Shown piece after piece: positions 46,929 to 56,070 of a DNA stretch of 64,000 bases. The position numbers and the translations under genes were made by a program. Source of the stretch: Porphyromonas catoniae ATCC 51270 (lineage in GTDB: Bacteria; Bacteroidota; Bacteroidia; Bacteroidales; Porphyromonadaceae). The notes below the pieces were generated by a model, which worked only from the letters and a program-made list of their open reading frames with translations, searched no databases and was not told the origin of the DNA. Every line of letters begins with the position of its first letter. The first letter of the stretch is position 1. The stretch covers positions 62,001 through 126,000 of the forward strand of contig NZ_JDFF01000008.1 of the NCBI RefSeq assembly GCF_000565015.1. The letters run 5' to 3'.

Positions 46929-47519
46929 CTAGAAGCGAATACCATAGACCATCTCTAGCCCAATGGGAATGAGGCTCTCTGTGTTATTACTTCTCCAGTA
47001 ATGCCCTCCACTGGAGTAGCTCATCTTGGTTCGGAAGAAGTCAATCCCAGCTGAGAGTCGTATGTAGCTGTTATCTGTAACGCCAAATATCCAACCAAAG
47101 TAGGGACCAAAGGAGAGCGTATATTGTGGGCGATCATATCCCTTGGGATAGGAGGGGCCAAAGAGTGTCATTCGATCCCAGTCCGCACCGAAACGTAGGC
47201 TAAGGTAACCTCCTGTATGATACACATCGCTTGAGGACTTACTTGAGAAATGCCAGCGTGGCTCAATATTCGCGAAGGGAATAATGCCTCCGAATGCAAC
47301 ACGCTTACCTTCTGCGTCTTTCTTTGTGCTAAAACCTAAGCCTAGACCAAATCCAGCGCGAGTAGAGACGGAGAAGTGACGTCCCAGAGAGAGGTCGTAT
47401 AGAGCAGTATTATGAGATCCGAGCTCTACGCCAAAGACATTCTGACGCACCTGAGCCGTAGCTATCCCTAGCCCGAAGAAGAGCCCTAGGGTGCATAGGA
47501 TTGTTTTCTTTATCATCAT
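46929..47519 (-). CDS. Outer-membrane beta-barrel protein, unknown
   Basis: 196 residues. The signal peptide is MMIKKTILCTLGLFFGLGIATA, cleaved before QVRQNVFGVELGS. The mature part alternates strands and turns (RAGFGLGLGFSTKK, HTGGYLSLRFGADW, YTLSFGPYFGWIFG) and ends MVYGIRF with a terminal Phe, as expected for an outer-membrane barrel. No function can be given. It is transcribed alone. Confidence 0.8.
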   Translation of the reverse strand: MMIKKTILCTLGLFFGLGIATAQVRQNVFGVELGSHNTALYDLSLGRHFSVSTRAGFGLGLGFSTKKDAEGKRVAFGGIIPFANIEPRWHFSSKSSSDVYHTGGYLSLRFGADWDRMTLFGPSYPKGYDRPQYTLSFGPYFGWIFGVTDNSYIRLSAGIDFFRTKMSYSSGGHYWRSNNTESLIPIGLEMVYGIRF

Positions 47520-47934
47520 TTGTTTCTAGTTACCATGAGAGATTATAGCCTTGCCAGCTTTCATTATATGCGATAGCAAAGAAGTCGCCACCGAAGGGTG
47601 AGCTTGTCCCCTTGCCTACGTTTGTGGAAAGATCCTTTTCTTCTTTTCAACTATCCTTGAGATGGAGATGTTACGGTTGCCAAATGGGTTGTTAATACCA
47701 CCCATTGACTTACCCCAACTCAAGTGAAATCTACCATGTGGAGCATTTTGCCTGCGAAGATATAATAAATTCCGATTAAACCTACACTGGTGTATATGCC
47801 TCTGAATGGCATCGATGGGAAATACCTTACTCGTTGGGGTGGAATGGGAGGAGTAAGGTAAGTTTCAGATGGTATGTTGTTGTCTTTAAGTGAGTTATTC
47901 GGGCTGAGAAGCGGGATTTACAGGTGGGGTCATC

Positions 47935-48042
47935 GAGTTGCCATAACTCGTTTTAACGAGTTGTGGTAACTCGCTCGGAAAAGTTATGGTAACTCGTCGG
48001 AGCGAGTTATGGTAAGTCGTGAAAGCGAGTTATAGTAAGTCG
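47935..48042. repeat. Palindrome array 4, five units
   Basis: Units start at 47935, 47958, 47981, 48004 and 48027, exactly 23 bp apart: GAGTTGCCATAACTCG, GAGTTGTGGTAACTCG, AAGTTATGGTAACTCG, GAGTTATGGTAAGTCG and GAGTTATAGTAAGTCG. As in arrays 2, 3 and 5, the first unit has loop CCA and the next units TGG-like loops. It is preceded by GGGGTCATCGAGTT and lies between divergent genes. Confidence 0.9.
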
Positions 48043-48246
48043 CTTTGGGGCTGTTCCCTTGTTTTGTATCCTCCTTGCTTTGAATTGGTTGTGCTTGTGT
48101 TCTGTCAGTGTGTTTGCCTCTATGTGGTAGGCATTTGTGTCCTCTTCCCTTGAATGACTACATGGAGTTAGGGCCAGTACTTGAGGGATGAGGGGGGAGG
48201 AAGTGAGACTAAGGTACTGACATATTGGCGGATAAAATAGGGATAA

Positions 48247-48265
48247 ATAAGACGAAAAGTCTTAT
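48247..48265. promoter_or_regulatory. Operator-like inverted repeat upstream of clpB
   Basis: ATAAGAC-GAAAA-GTCTTAT, a perfect 7-bp inverted repeat about 95 bp before the clpB start. It is not the CIRCE sequence. A role as a regulator binding site is inferred only from its symmetry and place. Confidence 0.35.
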
Positions 48266-48357
48266 CTATATGACTTGTTGTCAGTGTTTTAGCTTGGGTA
48301 CGGCCTTTGGAGTAGGGCTGATGTGGACAACGAAGTTCACCGAAATAAACAACGGAG

Positions 48358-50949
48358 ATGAATATTAATAAATATACAATCAAGTCGCAGGAGGCTCTAC
48401 AGGCTGCCATCGACCTGGCTCGCAGGAATGGCAACCAGTCCATTGAGCCCGCGCACCTGCTCGGGAGCTTGCTCTCGGCAGGAGATAGTCTGATGGACTT
48501 CCTCTTCTCCAAGCTCGCTATACAGCGCGCCCGAGTAGAGGAGGCAAACAACACCGCCCTATCGCAACTGCCCAAGGTGTCCGGTGGAGAACCCTACCTT
48601 AGCCAAGGGACAAATGACGTACTCAACAAGGCTGAGGATCTAGCCCGTGAGATGCAGGATGAGTATGTAGCTATTGAGCACATCCTCATGGCTCTCGTCA
48701 TGGTGGATAGCCCTACTGCTCGCATGCTGAAGTCGGACTTCGGTGTTAATATCTCTGACCTAAAGAAGGCAGTAGAGGAGCTCCACAAGGGCAACCGCGT
48801 GACCAGCCAGCATGCCGAGGAGCAGTATAACTCCCTTAGTAAGTACGCCATCAACCTTTGTGAGCGTGCTCGTGAGGGGAAGCTTGACCCTGTCATAGGG
48901 CGTGATGACGAGATCCGCCGAGTCTTGCAGATCCTTTCTAGAAGAACAAAGAACAACCCGATCCTTATCGGTGAGCCTGGTGTTGGGAAGACAGCTATTG
49001 CTGAAGGGTTAGCTTATCGTATTGTTCGTGGGGACGTCCCTGAGAACTTACGTTCGAAACAGGTCTACTCCCTTGATATGGGTGCCCTCATCGCTGGGGC
49101 GAAGTATAAGGGTGAGTTCGAGGAGCGCCTAAAGGCCGTCGTAGGTGAGGTCACTAAGAGCGAGGGCGAGATCATCCTGTTCATCGATGAGATCCACACC
49201 CTCGTCGGCGCAGGGAAGAGTGAGGGCTCTATGGATGCTGCTAATATCCTCAAGCCCGCACTAGCTCGTGGCGAACTGCGTGCCATCGGTGCCACCACCC
49301 TCGACGAGTATCAGAAGTACTTCGAGAAGGATAAGGCTCTGGAGCGACGCTTCCAGATGGTCATGGTCGAGGAGCCTGATGAAGCAAGTAGCATCTCCAT
49401 CCTACGTGGATTGAAGGAGAAGTATGAGAACCACCACAAGGTGCGTATCAAGGATGATGCGATCATTGCTGCCGTACGTCTCTCCGATCGTTATATCACC
49501 GATCGCTTCCTCCCTGACAAGGCTATTGACCTCATGGATGAGGCTGCTGCCCGTCTAAGGATGCAGATTGATTCCCTGCCCGAGGACCTTGATGAGATTG
49601 GGCGAAGAATTACACAGCTCGAGATCGAGCGTGAGGCCATCCGTAGAGAGAATGATGAGGCCAAGCTCGAGGAACTGAATAAGGAGATCGCTTCCCTCAA
49701 GGAGCAGGAGGCCACCGATAAGTCTAAGTGGATGCGGGAGCAAGAGCTCATCAATCGTATCCAGCAGGCTAAGATAGACATCGAGCGACTTCGCTTCGAG
49801 GCTGAGCGTGCCGAGCAGGTAGGTGACTACGGCAAGGTAGCAGAGATCCGTTACGGCAAGCTCAAGGAGAAGGAAGCCGAGATCGCTGAGACGCAGCAAG
49901 AGCTTGCCGCAGCTCAGGGCGAGAGTGGTGCGATGATACGAGAGGAAGTTGGGGCAGAGGATATCGCCGATATCGTCTCTCGTTGGACGGGCATTCCCGT
50001 AGGAAAGATGCTCCAGAGCGAAAGAGAGAAGTTGCTTCATCTAGAGGATGAACTTCATCGCCGTGTCATCGGGCAGGAGCTAGCTATAGAGGCTGTGGCC
50101 GATGCTGTTCGTCGCTCACGTGCAGGCCTTCAGGATCCTAAGCGTCCGATAGGCTCCTTCCTCTTCCTCGGCACTACGGGTGTGGGGAAGACGGAGCTTG
50201 CCAAGGCTCTTGCCGAGGTGCTCTTTGATGACGAGACGATGCTCACCCGTATTGATATGAGCGAGTATCAGGAGAAGTTCTCCGCCACTCGTCTCATCGG
50301 TGCTCCTCCGGGATACGTAGGCTACGACGAAGGAGGACAGTTGACGGAGGCTATTCGTCGCAAGCCTTACTCGGTCGTCCTCTTCGATGAGATCGAGAAG
50401 GCACATCCCGATGTCTTCAATGTCCTCCTACAGGTGCTGGACGATGGTCGTCTTACCGACAACAAGGGACGAGTTGTGAACTTCAAGAATACAATCATCA
50501 TCATGACGAGCAATATGGGTTCTGATCTCATCCGAGAGAAGTTTGCCCATGTCGCTGAAGGTAAGATGCAGCAGACGATCGATGAGACTCGTGAGCTGGT
50601 GCTGGATCTCCTGAAGCGGACGATTCGCCCAGAGTTCCTCAATCGTATCGATGAGACGATCGTCTTCACACCTCTGACCAAGTCCGATATCGAGCGTATC
50701 GTCCGTCTGCAGCTAGATGCTACCGCCCATGTCTTAGCCTCTACAGGTGTAGAGCTGCACTACACGGACGCCGCCGTCAGCTGGATAGCAGAGGCTGGGT
50801 ATGACCCCGAGTTTGGTGCTCGTCCTGTGCGCCGTGTGATCCAGCACAACGTCCTCAACGAGCTCTCGAAGAGTATTCTCTCTGGTTCGGTTGATCGCTC
50901 CAGCGTGATTACCCTCGATGCTAAGGATGGAAAGCTACTCTTCCGCTAA
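48358..50949 (+). CDS. clpB: ATP-dependent disaggregase ClpB
   Basis: 863-residue Hsp100 chaperone that rescues aggregated proteins together with DnaK. The N-domain (about 1-145) starts [21 protein letters not shown]. The first AAA+ module has Walker [10 protein letters not shown] (near 205) and Walker [17 protein letters not shown] coiled-coil middle domain (about 405-525) follows. The second AAA+ module has GTTGVGKTE (near 605) and [13 protein letters not shown], and a C-terminal small domain with [16 protein letters not shown]. There is no ClpP-binding loop, as expected for ClpB. Confidence 0.97.
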   Translation: MNINKYTIKSQEALQAAIDLARRNGNQSIEPAHLLGSLLSAGDSLMDFLFSKLAIQRARVEEANNTALSQLPKVSGGEPYLSQGTNDVLNKAEDLAREMQDEYVAIEHILMALVMVDSPTARMLKSDFGVNISDLKKAVEELHKGNRVTSQHAEEQYNSLSKYAINLCERAREGKLDPVIGRDDEIRRVLQILSRRTKNNPILIGEPGVGKTAIAEGLAYRIVRGDVPENLRSKQVYSLDMGALIAGAKYKGEFEERLKAVVGEVTKSEGEIILFIDEIHTLVGAGKSEGSMDAANILKPALARGELRAIGATTLDEYQKYFEKDKALERRFQMVMVEEPDEASSISILRGLKEKYENHHKVRIKDDAIIAAVRLSDRYITDRFLPDKAIDLMDEAAARLRMQIDSLPEDLDEIGRRITQLEIEREAIRRENDEAKLEELNKEIASLKEQEATDKSKWMREQELINRIQQAKIDIERLRFEAERAEQVGDYGKVAEIRYGKLKEKEAEIAETQQELAAAQGESGAMIREEVGAEDIADIVSRWTGIPVGKMLQSEREKLLHLEDELHRRVIGQELAIEAVADAVRRSRAGLQDPKRPIGSFLFLGTTGVGKTELAKALAEVLFDDETMLTRIDMSEYQEKFSATRLIGAPPGYVGYDEGGQLTEAIRRKPYSVVLFDEIEKAHPDVFNVLLQVLDDGRLTDNKGRVVNFKNTIIIMTSNMGSDLIREKFAHVAEGKMQQTIDETRELVLDLLKRTIRPEFLNRIDETIVFTPLTKSDIERIVRLQLDATAHVLASTGVELHYTDAAVSWIAEAGYDPEFGARPVRRVIQHNVLNELSKSILSGSVDRSSVITLDAKDGKLLFR

Positions 50950-50990
50950 GCAAGCGTAACGAGTATTATTAGTGAGTTGTTAGAAGAGGT

Positions 50991-51024
50991 GGAGGCTACA
51001 TGCAGTATAATGCATGTAGCCTCC
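50991..51024. terminator. Hairpin between convergent clpB and fucosyltransferase genes
   Basis: A 14-bp perfect stem GGAGGCTACATGCA (50991-51004) / its complement (51011-51024), loop GTATAA. The T-run is poor (GCTGTGTTT), but it lies between two convergent stops. Confidence 0.75.
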
Positions 51025-51061
51025 GCTGTGTTTATTGGCTCTGTCTGTTGAAGGGAGAGAA

Positions 51062-52120
51062 TTATCCTTCCTCCACAAGAGGGGCAAGGCGCTCACGAAG
51101 CCCCTGAAGGATTTCCCAGATGCGCTCTGCTGCTCCCTCTACGAAGGGAGGCTCGAGGATAAACTGCTCGTAGGCCTCTTCGTTCTCCCACAGCTCCTTC
51201 ACTCGGTTATAGAACTCTTGTTCCTTCCCTTCCTCGAAGCGTAGGATGGCCTTGGGGTTAAGGATGCCAGGCTCTAGGTAAGCACCCCAATAGATGGGGA
51301 TACAGCCTGCGCGTATGCTGTCGAAGACCTTCTCGGTGATGTAGCCTTCGCCTAGTGAATTCTCTGGGCAAAGGTTGAAGCGGTAGTTAGCTAGGTACTT
51401 AAACTTGTCATCCCCGTAGACCTCGAGGAGCTCATCGGTGTTGTGACGGAACTTCCCTGCGCAGTCGATTTGTCCGATGGGACTTAGGAGGTCAATGAGC
51501 CGTCCTCGCATCCCGCCTTTGTCGTGGCTGGAGATCTGCCCGATGAAGCGACTGCGTTTTGCGCTACGACGGGTGGAGGGATCGTTAATCTGCCCAACGA
51601 GCACACATATATCCTCTAGGCTAGCACTGGGGCTGATGAACTCATTCTGATAGATCCAAAGGGGGAAGCGATAGTACTTGGGATCCTTGCGGAACTCAAA
51701 GCCTAGGGCTAAGTCCACCTCATTAATCCTATGGTCGAGCATGCGGGGATGGAAGCCAAAGTGCTCGTTATTGGTGAGGTTCTCACCTGATAGGAAGATC
51801 TTCACCCCTTTGTAGTAGCGGATGAGCATTAGGGGATTTTGGAAGCAAGAGAAAAGATTGATCTTCTTCTTGGGCTCGAGGTGTAGGTCAATGAACCGTG
51901 GCAGCCAAAAGGTCGAGGCGTGACTGTCCCACCAGTTGTAGTCCTGGTAGCGTGAGCTGTCAAGGTGAGATTTGATGAGAGCTATCACAGAGCGTTTTCG
52001 GACACGATTGCGCCTACGCATCATGTGGAGCCTCTCTCTAAGTGGTTGTTTGGAGGGGGTATTCATTGCCTTAATGTCGTATATGGGCATAAAGATAGGG
52101 CTTTTGTATGGGGCTAGCAC
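51062..52120 (-). CDS. Glycosyltransferase family 10 (alpha-fucosyltransferase-like)
   Basis: Up to 352 residues from a GTG; the ATG at 52090 gives 342 residues and is a likely alternative. The key motif is near 251-284: FNLCPENSLGEGYITEKVFDSIRAGCIPIYWGA, the GDP-fucose-binding signature of family 10 alpha-1,3/1,4-fucosyltransferases. Upstream lie FLSGENL and DLALGFEF, typical of the acceptor domain. The enzyme would add fucose to a surface glycan or LPS in the cytoplasm. It stands alone, without other glycan genes beside it. There is no signal peptide. Confidence 0.9.
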   Translation of the reverse strand: MLAPYKSPIFMPIYDIKAMNTPSKQPLRERLHMMRRRNRVRKRSVIALIKSHLDSSRYQDYNWWDSHASTFWLPRFIDLHLEPKKKINLFSCFQNPLMLIRYYKGVKIFLSGENLTNNEHFGFHPRMLDHRINEVDLALGFEFRKDPKYYRFPLWIYQNEFISPSASLEDICVLVGQINDPSTRRSAKRSRFIGQISSHDKGGMRGRLIDLLSPIGQIDCAGKFRHNTDELLEVYGDDKFKYLANYRFNLCPENSLGEGYITEKVFDSIRAGCIPIYWGAYLEPGILNPKAILRFEEGKEQEFYNRVKELWENEEAYEQFILEPPFVEGAAERIWEILQGLRERLAPLVEEG

Positions 52121-52469
52121 CTCTGTGGATCGTCTGCCTTACTTGTTTTATGGTAGTTGCAGAAGGAGGATATATGCCTCGTTTTTATCTTTGTATGCTT
52201 CTTTCTTTCAGATGGTTAGGAAAGGGGCTGGATGAGTTGCCATAAGTCGTTGCAGAGAGTTATGGTAACTCGTTTCATAGAGTTATGGCAATTCGTTGTA
52301 GCGAGTTGTGGTAAGTCGTTGTGATGAGTTATGGTAAGTCGCTGAGGGGTTGTTTGGCTCTGTGTTTATTAATTTGATTTATAGGTGTTTGTCGTGGGTG
52401 TCTCGGAGGTGGAAGGCAAGAAGTGGAGCAGGGCTGAAGGTAGGGCAAAGAAAAGCTAGAGGAAAAGGA
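52121..52469. other. Intergenic region, fucosyltransferase to DJ-1 gene
   Basis: No gene. It holds palindrome array 5 (52234-52341) in a T/G-rich setting (52120-52440). A promoter for the fucosyltransferase should lie here but is not evident. Confidence 0.45.
52234..52341. repeat. Palindrome array 5, five units
   Basis: Units start at 52234, 52257, 52280, 52303 and 52326, exactly 23 bp apart: GAGTTGCCATAAGTCG, GAGTTATGGTAACTCG, GAGTTATGGCAATTCG, GAGTTGTGGTAAGTCG and GAGTTATGGTAAGTCG. The first unit has loop CCA and follows GGGGCTGGAT. It lies between two minus-strand genes. Confidence 0.9.
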
Positions 52470-52515
52470 AATAAAAAGGCAGAGGTGGCAAGCGGTCAAT
52501 CGCTGCCACCTCTGC
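52470..52515 (-). terminator. Terminator of the DJ-1 gene
   Basis: Stem GCAGAGGTGGCA-GCG (52479-52494, one bulged A) / CGCTGCCACCTCTGC (52501-52515). On the minus strand it is followed by CTTTTTATTTCC. It lies about 45 bp past the stop. Confidence 0.85.
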
Positions 52516-52560
52516 ATCCTATCGAGGAGTTGGGGTTGCTAGGCAGAGGAAATCTACAGC

Positions 52561-53118
52561 CTAGTGACGCTGATAGATAATGGCCGAGGCTACTTCATCA
52601 GCCTTTGCCTTGCCCTCAAGGGCTTCGATGATGGCAAGAGCGAAGTCGAATGTATAGGCTGCGCTCTTGGCTGTGATGAAGTTGCCTGAGCGGACAACGG
52701 GACTTGCTGTGGGCTTCGCTCCCTGTAGTTGAGTCTCAAAGCCTGGGTAGGCGGTCGCCTCCTTCCCCTGAAGTAGGCCGAGGCGACCATAGATAGAGGG
52801 GGCAGCACAGATAGCGGCAAGGAGCTTGCCATCACCGACTGCATCGTGGATCAGCTCGTGTAGGCGGGGGGAGGAGTCGAGGTTCGTTACACCGGGTAGT
52901 CCACCCGGTAGGACTAGGGCCCGGACATCAGCACTATAGACCTCACGGATCGAGAGGTCCGCCTGTACGGCTATCCCATGAGCTCCCGTGACATGTGGTA
53001 CGTCCTCAATTGTAACAATATGGGTGGGCAAACCTGCACGACGTAGGAGGTCAATGGTGCCGATTGCCTCTGTTTCCTCAAAGCCTTCGGCGAGGAAGAC
53101 GTAGATGTTCTTTGGCAT
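52561..53118 (-). CDS. DJ-1/PfpI family protein
   Basis: 185 residues of the DJ-1/ThiJ/PfpI family. MPKNIYVFLAEGFEETEAIGTIDLLRRAG carries the conserved Glu near 15. LVLPGGLPG and LLAAICAAPSIYG hold the nucleophilic-elbow Cys near 104. Homologues act as deglycases, chaperones or oxidative-stress sensors; the exact activity cannot be read. It is transcribed towards the fucosyltransferase and lies 76 bp downstream of tonB. Confidence 0.92.
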   Translation of the reverse strand: MPKNIYVFLAEGFEETEAIGTIDLLRRAGLPTHIVTIEDVPHVTGAHGIAVQADLSIREVYSADVRALVLPGGLPGVTNLDSSPRLHELIHDAVGDGKLLAAICAAPSIYGRLGLLQGKEATAYPGFETQLQGAKPTASPVVRSGNFITAKSAAYTFDFALAIIEALEGKAKADEVASAIIYQRH

Positions 53119-53194
53119 AATAAATTAGGATTGTTGAGGGTAGGGGTATAGCAGTGCTACTAGGTGTGTCAAGTCCTAGTAGGAAGAGAGGTGG

Positions 53195-54037
53195 TTAAGA
53201 TTGTATCTTAAAGCGGTAGGTGATGAGCCCCTCTTGGTCGTCAGCCCCTGCTACGGCGTTGAAGCGTGTGGCACGGGCAGCAGAGAGGGCAGCATTACGG
53301 ACGGAGGTGTCTGCGATGTTGGTGCCTTGAGCAACCGTTGCTTGGATGACTCGCCCCGAGCCATCTACGATGATGCGTACACGGACGATACCATCGATGG
53401 CACGGTTGGTTGAGGGACGGGCGAGGACGCCTCCATTGCTGACAATCGTGCGACCTGTCAGAGCGTAGCTCCCTGCACTACCATTGGGGTTGCCTTGGTT
53501 CCCTGTGCCAGAGCTTGCTGTGCCTTGTGAGCCTGCTGCACCACTTTGCCTTCCGAAGGCTCCAGCCACTGAGTGACCGATCTCTTGACGCTGTGCTTCT
53601 CGGCGTGCAGCTTCCTCACGAGCCCTGCGTTCTGCCTCTGCACGAGCTTTGGCTTCAGCCTCCGCACGACGAGTCTCTTCGATACGCATGCTCTGCTCTG
53701 TATTCTGTGTCTGCAGGGGCTGGCTGGAGGTGCGGGAGGGAGCCTTAGGACGTGGGGTAGGGATGGGGGTAGGAGGTACGGGAGGTGTAGGGTGAGGAGC
53801 CTCGACACGAGTGGACTGAGGGTCTTCGCTCTGCGTGCCACCTGGTTCAATAGCTCCTGAGGCTTGCTCTACGTTCCCCACGTTGACCGCTACGAGTACC
53901 TCGACGGGCTTCGACTGAGGATGTGGTGCACGCAGGTACAAGCCCCATAGCAGGAGAAGTAGTGCTATGTGCAGGGTGAGGGCAATAGCGAGAGCTAAAG
54001 CACGCCTCTGGTAGAGGGAGGCTTCGGATAGTCTCAT
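53195..54037 (-). CDS. tonB: Energy transducer TonB family protein
   Basis: 280 residues. One membrane helix lies at about 13-35 (ALALAIALTLHIALLLLLWGLYL) after a short cytoplasmic tail. A Pro-rich spacer follows (PHPTPPVPPTPIPTPRPKAPS), then a charged helical stretch (RAEAEAKARAEAERRAREEAARR, TolA-like). The C-terminal TonB fold (about 205-280) reads GIVRVRIIVDGSGRVIQATVAQG and ends TYRFKIQS. It links ExbB-ExbD to outer-membrane receptors. Its start overlaps the exbD stop (ATGA). Confidence 0.9.
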   Translation of the reverse strand: MRLSEASLYQRRALALAIALTLHIALLLLLWGLYLRAPHPQSKPVEVLVAVNVGNVEQASGAIEPGGTQSEDPQSTRVEAPHPTPPVPPTPIPTPRPKAPSRTSSQPLQTQNTEQSMRIEETRRAEAEAKARAEAERRAREEAARREAQRQEIGHSVAGAFGRQSGAAGSQGTASSGTGNQGNPNGSAGSYALTGRTIVSNGGVLARPSTNRAIDGIVRVRIIVDGSGRVIQATVAQGTNIADTSVRNAALSAARATRFNAVAGADDQEGLITYRFKIQS

Positions 54038-54474
54038 CTCGTGGTCGGGGTAGTGGGCTGGTCGGTCTCGGCACGTGTGGCGAGGACGACTTTGAGGGAT
54101 GAGCCAGAGGCAGCGTTGATGACCGACACCACTTCCTTATAGGGTACGGTCTCATCTGCCTGAATGGATACGTAGGCTTCAGGATGCTCTGCGGCAAAGA
54201 TTGCCAGCTGCTCGCGTAGGGCTTCCTTGGTTAGCTCCACTGGTACAGCACGCTCGATCCCGAGGTAGTAGCGGAGGTCTGGGGTAAGGGTGATGCGAGC
54301 AGCAGGTTGCTCAGGAGAACTCTGTGGCGAGGAAGTGGGGAGGGTCACCTTAATGGTGTTTGGCACAATAATCGTGCTGGTGACGAGGAAGAAGATCAGT
54401 AGCAGGAAGATGACATCCGTCATCGAAGCCATGCTATAGGTGTCAGAAACCCTGCTTTTGCGCTTGAGTGCCAT
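54034..54474 (-). CDS. exbD: ExbD/TolR family biopolymer transport protein
   Basis: 146 residues. A short N-terminus is followed by one membrane helix with the essential Asp (SMASMTDVIFLLLIFFLVTSTI), then a small periplasmic domain with YVSIQADETVPYKEVVSVINAA. It works with ExbB to use the proton gradient. The gene lies 22 bp after exbB and overlaps tonB. Confidence 0.94.
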   Translation of the reverse strand: MALKRKSRVSDTYSMASMTDVIFLLLIFFLVTSTIIVPNTIKVTLPTSSPQSSPEQPAARITLTPDLRYYLGIERAVPVELTKEALREQLAIFAAEHPEAYVSIQADETVPYKEVVSVINAASGSSLKVVLATRAETDQPTTPTTR

Positions 54475-54496
54475 AGGGTAAGGTCTTCCTAGAGGG

Positions 54497-55186
54497 TTAG
54501 TGACCGACTTTGTTGAGCAGGTCCATGAACTCTACGGTCTTGGCCTCCATCTTCCCTACGACCTTGTCTAGCTCAGCTACGAGGTAGTTGTAGGCAAAGA
54601 GTGCGATAATTCCCACTACGAGTCCACCGACAGTGGTCACTAGAGCTTCGTAGATACCATTAGAGAGCAGTGCCACATCGACACCTCCTGAGCCGGCATT
54701 AGCCATGTCGAAAAAGGCCCGTACCATCCCTGTGACGGTACCAAGGAAGCCTATCATCGGTGCACCAGCAGCGACAGTGGCTAGTAGTGGAAGGCCTTTC
54801 TCGAGTCTTCCCACTTCGATATTCCCAACGTTCTCTACGATGACTAGGATGTCTGCCATAGGTCGCCCGATACGAGAGAGGCCCTTATGTATCATACGTG
54901 CGTAGGGGGTGTTGGTCTCTTCACAGAGCTTTATGGCGGAGCTTGTCTTACCCTCGGTGACGTAGTCCTTAATACGCTGTACAAAGTACTTGTCTTCCTG
55001 TCCAGCAGAGCGCATCTGCAGGTACTTGGTGACGAATATATAGACAGCCAAGAGCGAGAGCAGTAGGAGGACAATCATAATCCATCCGCCCTTTGTGGCA
55101 AGATCTAGGATAGAGAGGGCTTCGGGAGTGGCGTTGGTTCCTTCGGCGAGGGTTTGTGCCAGTGAGGCAGTTGCTAATGTATCCAC
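54497..55186 (-). CDS. exbB: ExbB/TolQ/MotA family proton channel protein
   Basis: 229 residues with three membrane helices (about 33-52, 130-155 and 175-200). The signature part is GLPLLATVAAGAPMIGFLGTVTGMVRAFFDMA, then GIYEALVTTVGGLVVGIIALFAYN. It forms the proton-conducting pentamer with ExbD. It lies 46 bp downstream of pdxJ. Confidence 0.94.
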   Translation of the reverse strand: MDTLATASLAQTLAEGTNATPEALSILDLATKGGWIMIVLLLLSLLAVYIFVTKYLQMRSAGQEDKYFVQRIKDYVTEGKTSSAIKLCEETNTPYARMIHKGLSRIGRPMADILVIVENVGNIEVGRLEKGLPLLATVAAGAPMIGFLGTVTGMVRAFFDMANAGSGGVDVALLSNGIYEALVTTVGGLVVGIIALFAYNYLVAELDKVVGKMEAKTVEFMDLLNKVGH

Positions 55187-55232
55187 GTGTCGCGTTCTAT
55201 TTTAGTTGTTTATGATCAATGTTATGCTTGCC

Positions 55233-55955
55233 TTATTTATGCTTGAGGCAAGCGAGGTAGCGGTGTATTGTTTCCTCGAGCCCGAGGTATAGGGCATCGG
55301 AGATGAGGGCGTGTCCAATTGAGACTTCGGAGAGCTGGGGGATGGAGGCGGAGAAGAAAGCGAGGTTCTCCAGGCTGAGGTCATGGCCAGCATTCAGCTC
55401 TAGCCCCAGGGAGAGGGCATGCTCGGCTGCGGTGACGAAGGGGGCGACAGCCTCGTGAGGCTTGCCTGCGTGATACCCAGAGGCGAAGGGCTCGGTGTAG
55501 AGCTCTATACGGGTAGTACCTACTGAGGCGGCTGCTTCGATCTGACGGAGATCCGTCCCGATGAAGATCGAAGGTCGGATACCCCAAGCCTTGAGCTGTG
55601 CTATAATCTCTGTGAGGAAGGATCGATTAGAGACTATATCCCATCCTGCATTGCTCGTCAGTACACTAGGTGCATCTGGGACGAGGGTAGCCTGCGTGGG
55701 GCGTACCTCATCGATGAGCTTCATCAGTGCGGGGGTGGGGTTCCCCTCTATATTGAACTCTGTAGTGATGACTTCCTTGAGGTCATAAACATCCCTGTAG
55801 CGAATATGCCGTTCATCGGGACGAGGATGTACTGTGATGCCCTCTGCGCCAAAGCGTTCGCAGTCTCTAGCGACTTGCAGCAGATCGGGTATGTTCCCCC
55901 CGCGGGCATTACGCAGTGTAGCTATCTTATTGATATTGACGCTTAGCCGAGTCAT
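55233..55955 (-). CDS. pdxJ: Pyridoxine 5'-phosphate synthase
   Basis: 240 residues from [24 protein letters not shown], chosen because this is the normal PdxJ start; the frame is open to 56012, but the extra 19 residues are not family-like. It condenses 3-amino-2-oxopropyl phosphate with 1-deoxyxylulose 5-phosphate in vitamin B6 synthesis. Motifs are [50 protein letters not shown] and [12 protein letters not shown]. Placement upstream of exbB-exbD-tonB recurs in Bacteroidota. Confidence 0.95.
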   Translation of the reverse strand: MTRLSVNINKIATLRNARGGNIPDLLQVARDCERFGAEGITVHPRPDERHIRYRDVYDLKEVITTEFNIEGNPTPALMKLIDEVRPTQATLVPDAPSVLTSNAGWDIVSNRSFLTEIIAQLKAWGIRPSIFIGTDLRQIEAAASVGTTRIELYTEPFASGYHAGKPHEAVAPFVTAAEHALSLGLELNAGHDLSLENLAFFSASIPQLSEVSIGHALISDALYLGLEETIHRYLACLKHK

Positions 55956-56013
55956 TATCCCATTATCTTTATATACATTTGTATTGAAGGGAGAACTAGC
56001 TCTCTTACACATA

Positions 56014-56021
56014 CAAAGGTA
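56014..56021 (-). promoter_or_regulatory. -7 box for pdxJ-exbB-exbD-tonB
   Basis: CAAAGGTA reads TACCTTTG on the minus strand, 58 bp before the chosen pdxJ start. Transcription from here would begin near 56007 and exclude any reading frame start at 56012, which supports the inner start. No clear -33 element. Confidence 0.55.
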
Positions 56022-56070
56022 ACGTTATTTGACCTACCTACGATATTATAACGCTAGAGACCATCGCCCG

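Larger units (their letters stand above)
47520..48357. other. Divergent intergenic region before clpB
   Basis: About 840 bp without a gene. It contains an inverted repeat TACCTTACTC (47823-47832) / GAGTAAGGTA (47851-47860), palindrome array 4 (47935-48042), a T/G-rich stretch (48045-48130) and an operator-like palindrome (48247-48265) before clpB. No good -7 box was found for either gene. Confidence 0.5.

Noticed and set aside
56029-56070. TTG start giving a longer NAD kinase
   Set aside because: The ATG at 56071 gives the usual family N-terminus and length.
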